DNA from: Fimbriimonadaceae bacterium
GTDB lineage: Bacteria; Armatimonadota; Fimbriimonadia; Fimbriimonadales; Fimbriimonadaceae
Direction of reading: 5' to 3'
NCBI GenBank assembly: GCA_019454105.1
Contig: CP075364.1
Coordinates: 1,553,362 to 1,617,361, forward strand
Length of the DNA stretch: 64,000 nucleotides
Shown: positions 41,335 through 49,399 of the stretch, one piece after another
Layout of the letters: each line of letters begins with the position of its first letter
Position numbering within the stretch: the first letter of the stretch is position 1
Translations under genes and position numbers: made by a program
Notes under the pieces: model-generated
What the model was told of the DNA's origin: nothing
What the model saw: the letters and a program-made list of their open reading frames with translations, nothing else
Databases searched by the model: none

Positions 41335-42345
41335 ATGCGATCGATCATTACCCTGGCCCTCGCGGCCGTCACCGTGTCTGGCTTCGCCCAGTACAACTCC
41401 GGCAACCTCGCCGTCTCCATCGTTGGAGACGGCGGCACGACCAATGGCAACATGGCCGTCTCTATCCGGCAGTACACGACCGCCGGCGCCCAAGTGGGCA
41501 GCGACCTCAGCCTGGTCGGACTCGCGGGCGGCAGGAACATCACCACCACCTACGGTGAGACCAGCGAAGCCAACCTGAGCCTCTCGGGCGACGGCCGCTA
41601 CTTCATGATCGCTGGGTACGACCTTGGAGTGCGCGACGCGAGCTTCAGCACCATTAGTTCGAACCGGGCTGTCGCCCGGATCGACTTGGCCGGCAACATC
41701 GATGTCGGCGACGACTTCAAGCCCGCGAACGGCGACGGCATCCGCAACGTCTGGTCCAATGACGGAAGCGACTACCTGATCACGGGCGGCGACATGGGCC
41801 TGCTTCGGGGGAACTTCCCGAGCGACCCGACCCAGGTCGTCCCGGCCGAGATCAGCACCCGCACCGTGAAGGGTTACAAGAACGGCTTCATCTTCAATGG
41901 CTCCAACGCCTTTCAGGGCGGCAACGGGTTCTCTTTCTTCGACGGAACGAACGTGACCGAGCTCTTCGCCACTCCCGGCGGGGCCAGCGCCCGCGACTTT
42001 GTCGTCGTCGATCCCAACACCCTCTATCTCGCCACGAGCACGGCCGGCGTCGGTCTTGTCAAGATGGTCTTCGACGGCACGAACTGGGTCGAGGCTTACC
42101 GCCTCACCGGCACCGGCATCTCCGGCGTCGCTTATGACGGAACAAGCGTCTATGCCACCAACTCCAACGGCATCACCCTCCTGTCGACCATCGACACCGG
42201 TTCCGGATTCGGAGCCTGGAACACCCTTGCTACCGCCGCGACCAACACCCGCTTCCGGGGCGTCGAAGTCGTCCCCGAGCCTGGAACCATGATCGCCCTC
42301 GGCGCGGGCCTCGCCGCCCTCGTCGCCCGCCGCCGACGAAAGTAA
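41335..42345 (+). CDS. PEP-CTERM exported protein
   Basis: The ATG at 41335 opens a signal peptide (MRSIITLALAAVTVSGFAQ); residues before it in the longer frame are not plausible. 336 residues with repeated strands (NMAVSIRQYTT, GDGRYFMIAGYDLGV, NAFQGGNGFSFFDG, GISGVAYDGTSVYATNSNG), likely a beta-propeller. It ends with VPEP, a hydrophobic segment and RRRRK, the sorting signal for an exosortase. It is isolated, with a stem-loop 21 bases after its stop. Confidence 0.85.
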   Translation: MRSIITLALAAVTVSGFAQYNSGNLAVSIVGDGGTTNGNMAVSIRQYTTAGAQVGSDLSLVGLAGGRNITTTYGETSEANLSLSGDGRYFMIAGYDLGVRDASFSTISSNRAVARIDLAGNIDVGDDFKPANGDGIRNVWSNDGSDYLITGGDMGLLRGNFPSDPTQVVPAEISTRTVKGYKNGFIFNGSNAFQGGNGFSFFDGTNVTELFATPGGASARDFVVVDPNTLYLATSTAGVGLVKMVFDGTNWVEAYRLTGTGISGVAYDGTSVYATNSNGITLLSTIDTGSGFGAWNTLATAATNTRFRGVEVVPEPGTMIALGAGLAALVARRRRK

Positions 42346-42365
42346 GGCGGCATCCCAAGCGCCCT

Positions 42366-42393
42366 GGAGCGGCGTGTTCCCTCTCGCCGCTCC
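42366..42393 (+). terminator. Stem-loop after a PEP-CTERM gene
   Basis: A 9-bp stem, GGAGCGGCG and CGCCGCTCC, with a 10-base loop, between the PEP-CTERM gene and the thiolase gene. No T tract. Confidence 0.5.
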
Positions 42394-42449
42394 GACCCCC
42401 CTCGGCGCTCCCTAGCTCGGAAGTCATGGGCCGGTAAACTCCGACCACC

Positions 42450-43628
42450 ATGCCAGACGTCGTCGTCCTCTCCGGAGTCCGAACCCCCATCGCCGCCTTC
42501 CAGGGCGCGTTCGCCAGCCTCACCTCCCCCCAGCTCGGCTCCATCGCGATCAAGGCCGCGCTCGAAAAGGCCGGAGTCAAGCCGGAACAGGTCGAAGAGG
42601 TGCTCATGGGATGTGTGCTCCAAGGCGGTATCGGCCAAGCACCCGCCAGACAGGCGGCCCGGGGCGCAGGCATCCCCGACAGCGTCCCTTGCACCACCGT
42701 CAACAAGGTCTGCGGCAGCGGAATGAAGACGGTCATGATGGCGGCCCAAGCCATCAAGGCGGGCGACGCTCAGGTCGTGGTCGCGGGCGGCATGGAGTCG
42801 ATGACCAACGCCCCTTATGCCCTGCCGACCGGGCGTGCCGGGTTCCGGATGGGCCACGCCCAAGCCCTTGACCTCATGATCCACGACGGCCTCTGGGATC
42901 CCTACGACAACGTCCACATGGGCAACTGCGGCGACCTTTGCGCCGCCGAAGAGAAGTTCAGCCGCGAGGAGGTCGACGCCTATGCCGCCGAGAGCTATCG
43001 CCGTGCCCTCCACGCCCAAGCCGAGTGCTGGCTGAGCGCCGAGATCACACCCGTTTCGGTGCCGCAGCGAAAGGGCGACCCTCTCGTGGTCAACGAAGAC
43101 GAGGAGCCGAAGCGCGGCAACCCGGTCAAGCTCCCCGAGCTTCGCCCCGCCTTCGGCAAAGAAGGCGTGACCACGGCCGGCAACGCGAGCTCCATCAACG
43201 ACGGGGCCGCCGCCCTTGTGGTCGCCTCCGCCGAATGGGCAGCTTCCCAAGGTCTCACCCCGATCGGCCGGATCAAGAGCTACGCCCAGCACGCCCAGGA
43301 GCCCAAGTGGTTCACCACCGCCCCCGCCTTCGCGATCCAAAAACTCCTGGAGAAGGAGGGGCTCTCGGTCGGGGATATCGACCTCTTCGAGGTGAACGAG
43401 GCCTTTTCGGTCGTGCCGATGGTCGCGATGCGCAAGCTCGGCATCCCCCACGAGAAGATGAACGTCAATGGCGGGGCGGTCTCGCTTGGCCACCCCATCG
43501 GCATGACCGGAGCGAGGCTCGTGCTGACCGCCCTCCACGAACTCCGCCGTCGCGGGGCCAAGACGGCCATCGCGACTCCCTGCATCGGTGGCGGCGAGGC
43601 GACCGTGGTTCTGATCGAGCGCGTCTGA
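42450..43628 (+). CDS. Acetyl-CoA acetyltransferase (thiolase)
   Basis: 392 residues. The nucleophile Cys is in TTVNKVCGSGMKTVMM (about residue 89). The catalytic His is in GGAVSLGHPIGMTGARL, and the second Cys in CIGGGEATVVLIER. The VLSGVRTPIAAFQGAFASL start is that of AtoB/PhbA-type enzymes. It condenses two acetyl-CoA to acetoacetyl-CoA or does the reverse. No fatty-acid or PHB genes are adjacent, so the direction cannot be told. A 109-bp tandem repeat begins 33 bases after its stop. Confidence 0.93.
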   Translation: MPDVVVLSGVRTPIAAFQGAFASLTSPQLGSIAIKAALEKAGVKPEQVEEVLMGCVLQGGIGQAPARQAARGAGIPDSVPCTTVNKVCGSGMKTVMMAAQAIKAGDAQVVVAGGMESMTNAPYALPTGRAGFRMGHAQALDLMIHDGLWDPYDNVHMGNCGDLCAAEEKFSREEVDAYAAESYRRALHAQAECWLSAEITPVSVPQRKGDPLVVNEDEEPKRGNPVKLPELRPAFGKEGVTTAGNASSINDGAAALVVASAEWAASQGLTPIGRIKSYAQHAQEPKWFTTAPAFAIQKLLEKEGLSVGDIDLFEVNEAFSVVPMVAMRKLGIPHEKMNVNGGAVSLGHPIGMTGARLVLTALHELRRRGAKTAIATPCIGGGEATVVLIERV

Positions 43629-43926
43629 CCACGTCTGGACCGCGCGGGCTTGCCCTCAGGAGGAGTGCGAGGGCTTGCCCTCGCTGTGGAGTGGGCGGCT
43701 TGCCGCCCCTACCCACCCTTAATGGAGCGCGAAGGCTGCCAAGGGGGCGGAGTGCATAGGCCACTTAGGCGGAGTGCGAGGGCTTGCCCTCGCTGTGGAG
43801 TGGGCGGCTTGCCGCCCCTACCCACCCTTAATGGAGCGCGAAGGCTGCCAAGGGGGCGGAGTGCATAAGCCACTTAGGCGGAGTGCGAGGGCTTGCCCTC
43901 GCTGTGGAGTGGGCGGCTTGCCGCCC
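43629..43926 (+). repeat. 109-bp tandem repeat with REP palindromes (second REPtron, 3' side)
   Basis: Units of 109 bp start at 43662 and 43771; a third, partial unit runs from 43880 to the RAYT stop. Each contains two palindromes: GCGAGGGCTTGCCCTCGC (for example 43667-43684) and GGGCGGCTTGCCGCCC. The two full units differ at only a few bases (for example GCATAGG against GCATAAG), so the amplification is recent. Confidence 0.92.
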
Positions 43927-44490
43927 CTAACGGCTCGGCATCACCGGGTCGTACTCGTCTGCCACTTGCACATCTTGGACGCTGAACGCCCGGGTCGTCT
44001 TGACAAAAGGCCGATCGTCACAATGGCTGTCGAACTCCAAGGCCGAGCACCATCGATAGTCGTGTGACCGCTTGACAAGTCCGTGACGCACCGGGTTCTC
44101 GTGCACATAGTTGAGGCGGCTGTAGAATGCGCGAGAATCATCAAGGTATGTGTCCCAATACTGGTGCCATACCTTGCGGCCCTCTTGCCCTGTTGCAGCG
44201 TTGATCAACCGTGATGTTTCACTGTGGAGGTGGCGGATCAAAGCGTTCAGATTCTGCGGGCTCTCGCTTGTCGCGACAAAGTGATAGTGGTTCGAGAAAG
44301 CAGCATAGCCAAACAAGTCCCACTCGTACCGGCGGGTAAGCACCTTCAAGCTCCCTACAAACATGTCGAGAGCTTCTTCGGTACGGAAGACATGCTCTTT
44401 TCGGTAAGTGCCAGCCGTCACCATGTATGCACCAGGCTCCACCGTCAAATGAGCCGGCGCGTGAGGATGTAGTCTGACCCCTCTGGCCAT
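43927..44490 (-). CDS. Second REP-associated tyrosine transposase (Y1_Tnp family)
   Basis: The start chosen is the ATG at 44490 (MARGVRLHPHAPAHLTVEPG); the longer frame to 44613 translates REP DNA. 187 residues. The HUH motif is FSNHYHFVA (about residue 74) and the catalytic Tyr is in LNYVHENPVRHGLV (about residue 138), followed by DYRWCSA, the family's W-S-S-like block. The N-terminus YMVTAGTYRKEHVF matches the T-x-x-T-Y-x-x-x-x-F pattern. It belongs to a subgroup clearly different from the RAYT at 22157, and its REP sequence (GCGAGGGCTTGCCCTCGC) also differs. The stop codon abuts the repeats, and more REPs lie upstream at 44519-44604. Confidence 0.9.
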   Translation of the reverse strand: MARGVRLHPHAPAHLTVEPGAYMVTAGTYRKEHVFRTEEALDMFVGSLKVLTRRYEWDLFGYAAFSNHYHFVATSESPQNLNALIRHLHSETSRLINAATGQEGRKVWHQYWDTYLDDSRAFYSRLNYVHENPVRHGLVKRSHDYRWCSALEFDSHCDDRPFVKTTRAFSVQDVQVADEYDPVMPSR

Positions 44491-44518
44491 CTCAGCCACA
44501 CTGGGACAGTACCATGTC

Positions 44519-44604
44519 GGCGGGCAAGCCCGCCAATCCACAGCGAGGGCAAGCCCTCGCACTCCGCGCCTCAGGAATGCAAGCCCTCGCCCTCTGTTCC
44601 AAAG
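44519..44604 (+). repeat. REP palindromes upstream of the second RAYT
   Basis: Contains CGGGCAAGCCCG, GCGAGGGCAAGCCCTCGC and a degenerate GCAAGCCCTCGCCC, the inverse-loop form (CAAG) of the palindromes downstream of the gene, so the two sides face each other. Confidence 0.85.
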
Positions 44605-44686
44605 CCTGAGCAAGCCTACATGCCCTAATCGGATCTTGTGACGGCCAACAACGAGGTGGGAACAGCGAGAGATCAGCCGTGTTACC

Positions 44687-44741
44687 GACTGTTCACCGAC
44701 TGTTCACCGACTGTTCACCGACTGTTCACCGACTGTTCACC
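44687..44741 (+). repeat. Five perfect tandem 11-mers
   Basis: GACTGTTCACC repeated five times without a mismatch, preceded by a related TGTTACC. It lies in the 375-base gap between the RAYT and a PEP-CTERM gene, which otherwise holds REP palindromes and a terminator. The 11-bp period is close to one helical turn. Confidence 0.93.
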
Positions 44742-44812
44742 GTGTGTGACGACAGACGGTGACACGACGAAGACTAGGCGGTATACCGGCGCAAACCTGG
44801 TCAACGACAAGG

Positions 44813-44840
44813 CCAGGGGCCCGGCGAGCCGGGCCCCTGG
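44813..44840 (-). terminator. Strong stem-loop after a PEP-CTERM gene
   Basis: A perfect 12-bp stem (CCAGGGGCCCGG and CCGGGCCCCTGG) with a CGAG loop, 25 bases beyond the stop of the minus-strand gene at 44866. Likely transcript end or stability element. Confidence 0.7.
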
Positions 44841-44865
44841 CAAGAGGACTGAGGCCAGAAGTCGA

Positions 44866-45630
44866 CTAGGCGGCGTTCCTCCGCCGGCGGGCCAAAGCGG
44901 CGATCCCAAGCCCCAAGGCCATCATCAAGCCCGGCTCGGGCACCGAGTTCACCCCATAGGCGGCGTTCTCGCGCAGTTGGAACAAGGGCCCCATGCCGAA
45001 GCCGTTGCCTGGGTTCACGGCCCAAGAGTCGAACGCAGTGCCCGCCCCAAGCACGTTGGGAAGGCTGAGCAACATGTTGTGCTGCAGGATGAACGTTTGT
45101 CCGTTAACCTGGAAGTCGTGCTCGGGGGCCATTCCGATCCAGAACTGACCAACTCCTGTGTTAAAGTTGACTCCCATCTCGGCCGAATAAGCCTGTGAAG
45201 TGGCGCCAGTGCCGAACTGCTGGGCATAAGTCACTTGGCTGTTGGGCACGAAGGTGGTAGCGACAGCGAACTGATCGAGGTTGGCCGAGGAATTGCCAGC
45301 GTCTGTTGGCGACCTCCAAACGCTTACCCGCCAACCGCGGATGTTTGTTGTCTTGAAGTTGGGGCTCGTGGCCTCGAACATGACACCAACGTCAGTGACG
45401 ACCCCGTTCGAAACAAAGTCGTCGACGACAGTGCTGTTGAACTGACTAAACCCTGGAATGATCTGCATGGACCCAAAGGTCGACATACTGGAAAGGTTTT
45501 GTGACAACCATGTGTTGCCAACCGAATGGCCGTGATCCATGGAGTTGTACCCAGGGACGCGCTGCCATTGAGCAAAGGAAGTGGCGCAAACCGCGCCGAG
45601 AGCGACGATCGTGAGGATAGAGTTTTTCAT
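44866..45630 (-). CDS. PEP-CTERM exported protein
   Basis: 254 residues. Signal peptide MKNSILTIVALGAVCATSFAQ, split at ATSFAQ. The mature part has beta-rich sequence (VTDVGVMFEATSPNF, IRGWRVSVWRSPTD, FWIGMAPEHDFQV) resembling lectin-like or jelly-roll domains of PEP-CTERM proteins. It ends with VPEP, GLMMALGLGIAALA and RRRR. A terminator hairpin follows. The 284 bases upstream, to 45915, hold no other feature that I can identify and should contain divergent promoters. Confidence 0.85.
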   Translation of the reverse strand: MKNSILTIVALGAVCATSFAQWQRVPGYNSMDHGHSVGNTWLSQNLSSMSTFGSMQIIPGFSQFNSTVVDDFVSNGVVTDVGVMFEATSPNFKTTNIRGWRVSVWRSPTDAGNSSANLDQFAVATTFVPNSQVTYAQQFGTGATSQAYSAEMGVNFNTGVGQFWIGMAPEHDFQVNGQTFILQHNMLLSLPNVLGAGTAFDSWAVNPGNGFGMGPLFQLRENAAYGVNSVPEPGLMMALGLGIAALARRRRNAA

Positions 45631-45914
45631 GTCTTGTTCCTGTTCGGCTCCAGGCTTTCATCGGGAGCCAATGGATCGACTGTACAAACTAGCCCGTAAC
45701 GAAACCGCATCACCTTTCGTGTCAAAGCGTGACGACACCGTGACCGAACACTCTTCCGGGCCCCGGTTTCAAGTCAAAATGGGCTGTAAAGACGCCCTGG
45801 TCAAGTCGACCCTGACCCTGGCGTTGGCCCCAGACAACGGGCCCTTGGGCGCGACCCGACCCAAAGGAGGCCCAAGATGCGAACGTCCGGTCCCCCCCGT
45901 TCGTACCGCCTTTG

Positions 45915-47267
45915 ATGATTCGTCCACTCAGCGCGATCGCCCTCCTCGTTGCTTGTTTGTTCGCCTACGGTCAGTCGCCCGAGCGCGGTGAGCCGTTGCC
46001 CCGGCGAGGGGCCTTGGGACTCCAGATAGTCGCCATGAGCGCGGAAGAGGCCAAGGAAGCGGGCCTGTCGGCTGGAGTCAAGGCGGGAACTGTCTCGCCG
46101 GGCCTGACATCCGAGTCATTGGGCGTCCAACAGGGCGACTTGCTACTCAGTCTCAATGGCGCCCCCCTCGCCACTGCGGCGACTGTCACGGCGGCTGTGC
46201 GCTCCATGTCCGGCGGCGACAAGGTGACGCTCGAAGTCCTTCGGGAAGGGAAGAAGCTCTCGCTCACCGGAACCCTTGCCCCCCGGCCCCGACAGCAGCC
46301 AGACGGTTTCCAGGTGCACTACGACCAGGTGGTCTCAAAGGGCAAGCGGATCCGAATCATCGCCACCACTCCTGAAGGCGACGGCCGCTTTCCGACTGTC
46401 TTCTTGATCGGCGGGATCGGTGGCTATTCGGTGGACGGCGAGTTCGCCTCCATCGCTTATGGCAAGGTGCTTGGGCCGATCGCGCGGGCCGGGTACGCGA
46501 CCGTGCGCATCGACAAGCCAGGGCAAGGCGACAGCGAGGGTCCGGCCTACTCCGACCTCCTCTTCGACGACGAGCTCGACGCCTATCTACAGGCCTTGCG
46601 GCTGGCCAAGACGCTGCCGTATGTCGACAAGGAACGGATCGCGATCTTTGGCCACAGCATGGGCGGGGTCTTCGGCCCCTTGGTGGCGAGCCAAGAGAAG
46701 GTTGCCGGGGTGGCCGTGAACGGGACGCTGGCCAAGACATGGGCCGAGTACTGGCTGGAGAACTCTCGCCGCCAGTCGTTGCTCGCGGGCCAGGCGCCCG
46801 GAGAGGTCAACGCTCAAATGCAAGAGCTCGCCAAGCTGACGGCCGCCCTCTTCATCGAGATGACGCCGTTGACCAAGGTCCTTGAGACAAGGCCCGACCT
46901 GGCCGAAATCGCCAAGGCCACTTCGCCCGACGGAAAGACGATGTCCGGCGTGAACGTCGCCTTCTTCCAGCAACTTGCCCAGAGGAACCTCGTCGAGGCC
47001 TGGGAGAAGACCGACGCCCAAGTCCTGGCGCTCTGGGGAGAGAACGACTTCATCAGCACGCAGTGGGACCACGAGCACATCGCCTTTACCGTCAACCGCC
47101 TGCGCCCTGGCACCGCCGAGTACAAGTCCCTGCCGAACAGTGACCATGGGTTCTCGCGTACCGAGTCTTTCCAAGACAGCATGGCCAAATGGGGCCGGCC
47201 CGGAGCCGAGCACAACCCGAACATCGAGGAGACCTTGATCGACTGGCTCAGGAAAACGCTCAAGTAA
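45915..47267 (+). CDS. Secreted alpha/beta hydrolase with an N-terminal PDZ domain
   Basis: The ATG at 45915 (a TTG three bases earlier is in frame) opens a signal peptide (MIRPLSAIALLVACLFAYG). About 450 residues. Positions 25-115 form a PDZ domain (RRGALGLQIVAMSAEEAKE, LGVQQGDLLLSLNGAPL). Then an alpha/beta hydrolase fold with the oxyanion/lid region VFLIGGIGGYSVDG, nucleophile elbow IFGHSMGG (Ser), an Asp in LALWGENDFIS and a His in LPNSDHGFSRT. It is probably an exported or periplasmic esterase or peptidase. The unusual point is the PDZ in front, which could recruit it to a C-terminal peptide. Confidence 0.82.
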   Translation: MIRPLSAIALLVACLFAYGQSPERGEPLPRRGALGLQIVAMSAEEAKEAGLSAGVKAGTVSPGLTSESLGVQQGDLLLSLNGAPLATAATVTAAVRSMSGGDKVTLEVLREGKKLSLTGTLAPRPRQQPDGFQVHYDQVVSKGKRIRIIATTPEGDGRFPTVFLIGGIGGYSVDGEFASIAYGKVLGPIARAGYATVRIDKPGQGDSEGPAYSDLLFDDELDAYLQALRLAKTLPYVDKERIAIFGHSMGGVFGPLVASQEKVAGVAVNGTLAKTWAEYWLENSRRQSLLAGQAPGEVNAQMQELAKLTAALFIEMTPLTKVLETRPDLAEIAKATSPDGKTMSGVNVAFFQQLAQRNLVEAWEKTDAQVLALWGENDFISTQWDHEHIAFTVNRLRPGTAEYKSLPNSDHGFSRTESFQDSMAKWGRPGAEHNPNIEETLIDWLRKTLK

Positions 47268-47380
47268 CGTCTCAACAAACCCAGGGCCTGGGCTCTGTGA
47301 CCAATGTCATTGGCCCAGACCCTCGGGGCGCCCTATCGTTTGGTCACCTCCCGAATTCAAAGGGAGCGAGGAGACAGACG

Positions 47381-48403
47381 ATGCAAAGAAAACTGGTTCG
47401 GATCGCCGCCCTGGCCGCTTTGGCCACATTGCCCCTCTTCGCCCTGGCTGACGAAAAGCCTATCGGCAAGCAAGTCAAGGGAAAGGAATCTGTGACGATC
47501 CCTAAGAGACAAGGCCCGAAGAAGCGGGTCGCCGTCGCCCCGATGGACATCGCCAGACGCGACAACTCGGGCTTCCAGGAGTTGATCGCCGTCCTGAAGT
47601 CGACCAACAACATCAACACTCTTAGCGACGTCGGGCTCAAAATGACGTCGATGCTGACCACGGCCTTGAATGAGTCCGGCCACTTCGTCGTCCTCGAAAG
47701 GCAGGACTTCGGCGACATCAAAGGCGAGATGGAACTCACCGCCGAATACGGGAACCTACAGACGCAAGTCAAGAAGGGCAACGTGCTCGGGGCGCAGATG
47801 ATCATCCGGGCCGAGGTCACCGAGTTCACCGACAACAAGAACCGCAAGGGAGGCGGCCTGAGCCTGGGCCCGATCCAGATCGGAGGGGCCAAGAAGGTCG
47901 CGGCCGTGACCATCGACCTCAAGTTCGTCGACCCGAACACGTCGCAAGTGCTTCACACGGCCAAAGCGGAAGGCACCTCGGAGTCGAGCGCTGCCGCCGT
48001 CGCCCTCAACATTGGGAGCCTGGGCTTGGCCGGGGGAGAATCGAAGGAGCAGCCGATCGAGAAGGCGACGCGGGACGCCCTGGGCAAGGCCGTCCTCGTT
48101 GTGATCGACCGGATGCAGTCTGTGCCTTGGGAGGCGCGCGTGGCCAAGGTGGAGGCCGACGGCACCCTTCTGCTCAACCGGGGGGCCAATGACGGGGTCG
48201 CGATCGGCGAGTCGTTCGCCGTGTTCGCTCCGGGGGAGTCGGTCATCGACCCCGAGACGGGCGAGTCATTGGGCCGTGGCGAGGACACTTGGATCGGTGA
48301 CTGCACCGTCACCTGGGTCAGCGACCGGATCGCCAAGGCCCGGCTCTCAGGGGCCGCTTCCCAGCCCGTCGCCACGAACTTCGTCGTCAAGACGCGGCGA
48401 TGA
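47381..48403 (+). CDS. CsgG-like curli-assembly family exported protein
   Basis: The ATG at 47381 has GAGGAG eight bases upstream. 340 residues. Signal peptide MQRKLVRIAALAALATLPLF, cleaved near ALADEK. The body follows CsgG: VAVAPMDIARRDNSG, MTSMLTTALNESGHFVVLER, LGAQMIIRAEVTEF, AAVTIDLKFVDPNTSQVL, ALGKAVLVVIDRM. There is no lipobox Cys, unlike E. coli CsgG. The C-terminal 90 residues form an extra beta domain (VEADGTLLLNRGANDGVAIG) of the type that binds or senses in FlgT/CsgG relatives. It is probably an outer-membrane secretion or assembly protein. No curli genes are adjacent. Confidence 0.75.
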   Translation: MQRKLVRIAALAALATLPLFALADEKPIGKQVKGKESVTIPKRQGPKKRVAVAPMDIARRDNSGFQELIAVLKSTNNINTLSDVGLKMTSMLTTALNESGHFVVLERQDFGDIKGEMELTAEYGNLQTQVKKGNVLGAQMIIRAEVTEFTDNKNRKGGGLSLGPIQIGGAKKVAAVTIDLKFVDPNTSQVLHTAKAEGTSESSAAAVALNIGSLGLAGGESKEQPIEKATRDALGKAVLVVIDRMQSVPWEARVAKVEADGTLLLNRGANDGVAIGESFAVFAPGESVIDPETGESLGRGEDTWIGDCTVTWVSDRIAKARLSGAASQPVATNFVVKTRR

Positions 48404-48407
48404 CCTT

Positions 48408-48429
48408 GGGGCCGGACGAATCCGGCCCC
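48408..48429 (+). terminator. Stem-loop after the CsgG-like gene
   Basis: A perfect 9-bp stem, GGGGCCGGA and TCCGGCCCC, with a CGAA loop, four bases after the stop at 48403 and directly before the riboswitch promoter region. Confidence 0.7.
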
Positions 48430-48433
48430 GGGG

Positions 48434-48439
48434 TACAAT
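48434..48439 (+). promoter_or_regulatory. Possible -10 element for the riboswitch transcript
   Basis: TACAAT lies between the terminator-like hairpin and the riboswitch and would start transcription a few bases before it. No good -35 sits at 16-18 bases; TTGGGG at 48406 is 22 bases off. Confidence 0.35.
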
Positions 48440-48454
48440 GCAAAGGACAAGAGT

Positions 48455-48560
48455 GTTCGCCCGCAGGGGGAGCCGCAAGGCTGAGAGTTTCCTGACCCCA
48501 GGAATGACCCCTAGAACCTGATCCGGTTAGCACCGGCGGAGGGAATGCGGAGCGCGGAAC
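48455..48560 (+). promoter_or_regulatory. TPP (thiamine pyrophosphate) riboswitch, THI element
   Basis: Conserved core in order: GCAGGGGGAGCC (48463 on), the invariant GGCTGAGAG, a P3-type arm CCTGACCCCAGG, then ACCCCTAGAACCTGATCCGG, TTAGCACCGGCGGAGGGAA. The P1 stem is closed by GTTC/GAAC and CCGCA/TGCGG (48455-48465 with 48546-48560). All strongly conserved THI positions that I can recall (CTGAGA, ACC, GAACCTGAT, the GG pair after it, and GAGGGAA) are present. The next gene, 48 bases on, is a pseudopilin, not a thiamine gene. A small hairpin, GCCGC-TGTCA-GCGGC (48575-48589), lies before its start and could be the expression platform. Confidence 0.93.
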
Positions 48561-48607
48561 GAGACTTCCGGGCTGCCGCTGTCAGCGGCGGCTCTTGGCC
48601 CAAAGCC

Positions 48608-49399
48608 ATGAAAAACCGGAACCAAGCCTTCACCCTGATCGAACTGCTCGTCGTGATCGCGATCATCGCCATCCTCGCCGCGATCCTCTTCCCCGTCTTC
48701 GCCCAGGCCAAGGAGTCGGCCAAGCTGACCGCCGACCTGAGCAACTCCCGCCAGATCGGACTCTCCGTCAAGCTCTACCTCGGGGACTCGGACGACACCA
48801 TGCCGATCTTCTACGCTTATAACACCAAGACTCCCGACGGCCGCGACGCCTGGCACGGCCTTCCCGAGCACAAAGGCATCGAGGTCCAGCTCGCGCCCTA
48901 TCTCAAGAGCCGCGACGCCTTCCGCTCGCCGTTCGACAACGGCGGGCCCTTCCAAGAAGCCGAGAAACCCGGCTCGACCACCTACTGGGACACCTATGGC
49001 TCGAGCTACCGATTCATGGCGTGCCTCTACACGGTCGTGCCGGGGGAGAGCAGCCAGAACAACGTCCTCTTTGGCCCTGAGGACGCCCGCACCGTGACCG
49101 AGAGCCAGATCGAGTACCCCAGCGAGACCCGTGTCGTGCGGCTCGAGGTGTTCCCCTTCTTCGGTCGGGACGTGACCAAGGACGCCTGCGACCGGTATGG
49201 ATGGGACTGCGACCCGCCCTATGACTACTACCGGAAGTGGGGCAACCGGGGCGGGGGCGTCGTCCATGCCGACGGCAGCGCCCGGGTCGTGACCTCTGCC
49301 GCAGCCTTCGACCAAGGCCGGGTCAACCCCAAAGGCGACCGCTCTGGCGACGCGAACCCCGACTCCTGGAGCGGGACTTGGTACGGAGTCTGCGACTAG
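48608..49399 (+). CDS. Type IV pseudopilin-like exported protein with H-X9-DG end
   Basis: The start chosen is the ATG at 48608 (MKNRNQAFTLIELLVVIAII), because this is the class N-terminus; another ATG at 48545 lies inside the riboswitch P1 stem and would add 21 odd residues. 263 residues. The prepilin peptidase site is QAFTLIEL, cleaved before F with Glu at +5. A helix LAAILFPVFAQAKESAK follows, then a globular domain, and GGGVVHADGSARVV at the end, the H-x-x-DG motif of Planctomycete/Armatimonadota pseudopilins (DUF1559-like). These proteins are numerous, and their substrates or assemblies are unknown. The riboswitch suggests thiamine-dependent control (inference). Confidence 0.85.
   Translation: MKNRNQAFTLIELLVVIAIIAILAAILFPVFAQAKESAKLTADLSNSRQIGLSVKLYLGDSDDTMPIFYAYNTKTPDGRDAWHGLPEHKGIEVQLAPYLKSRDAFRSPFDNGGPFQEAEKPGSTTYWDTYGSSYRFMACLYTVVPGESSQNNVLFGPEDARTVTESQIEYPSETRVVRLEVFPFFGRDVTKDACDRYGWDCDPPYDYYRKWGNRGGGVVHADGSARVVTSAAAFDQGRVNPKGDRSGDANPDSWSGTWYGVCD

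Noticed and set aside
42150-43538. 462-residue minus-strand frame opposite the thiolase
   Set aside because: Gly/Arg/Asp-rich shadow of a gene with intact thiolase motifs on the other strand.
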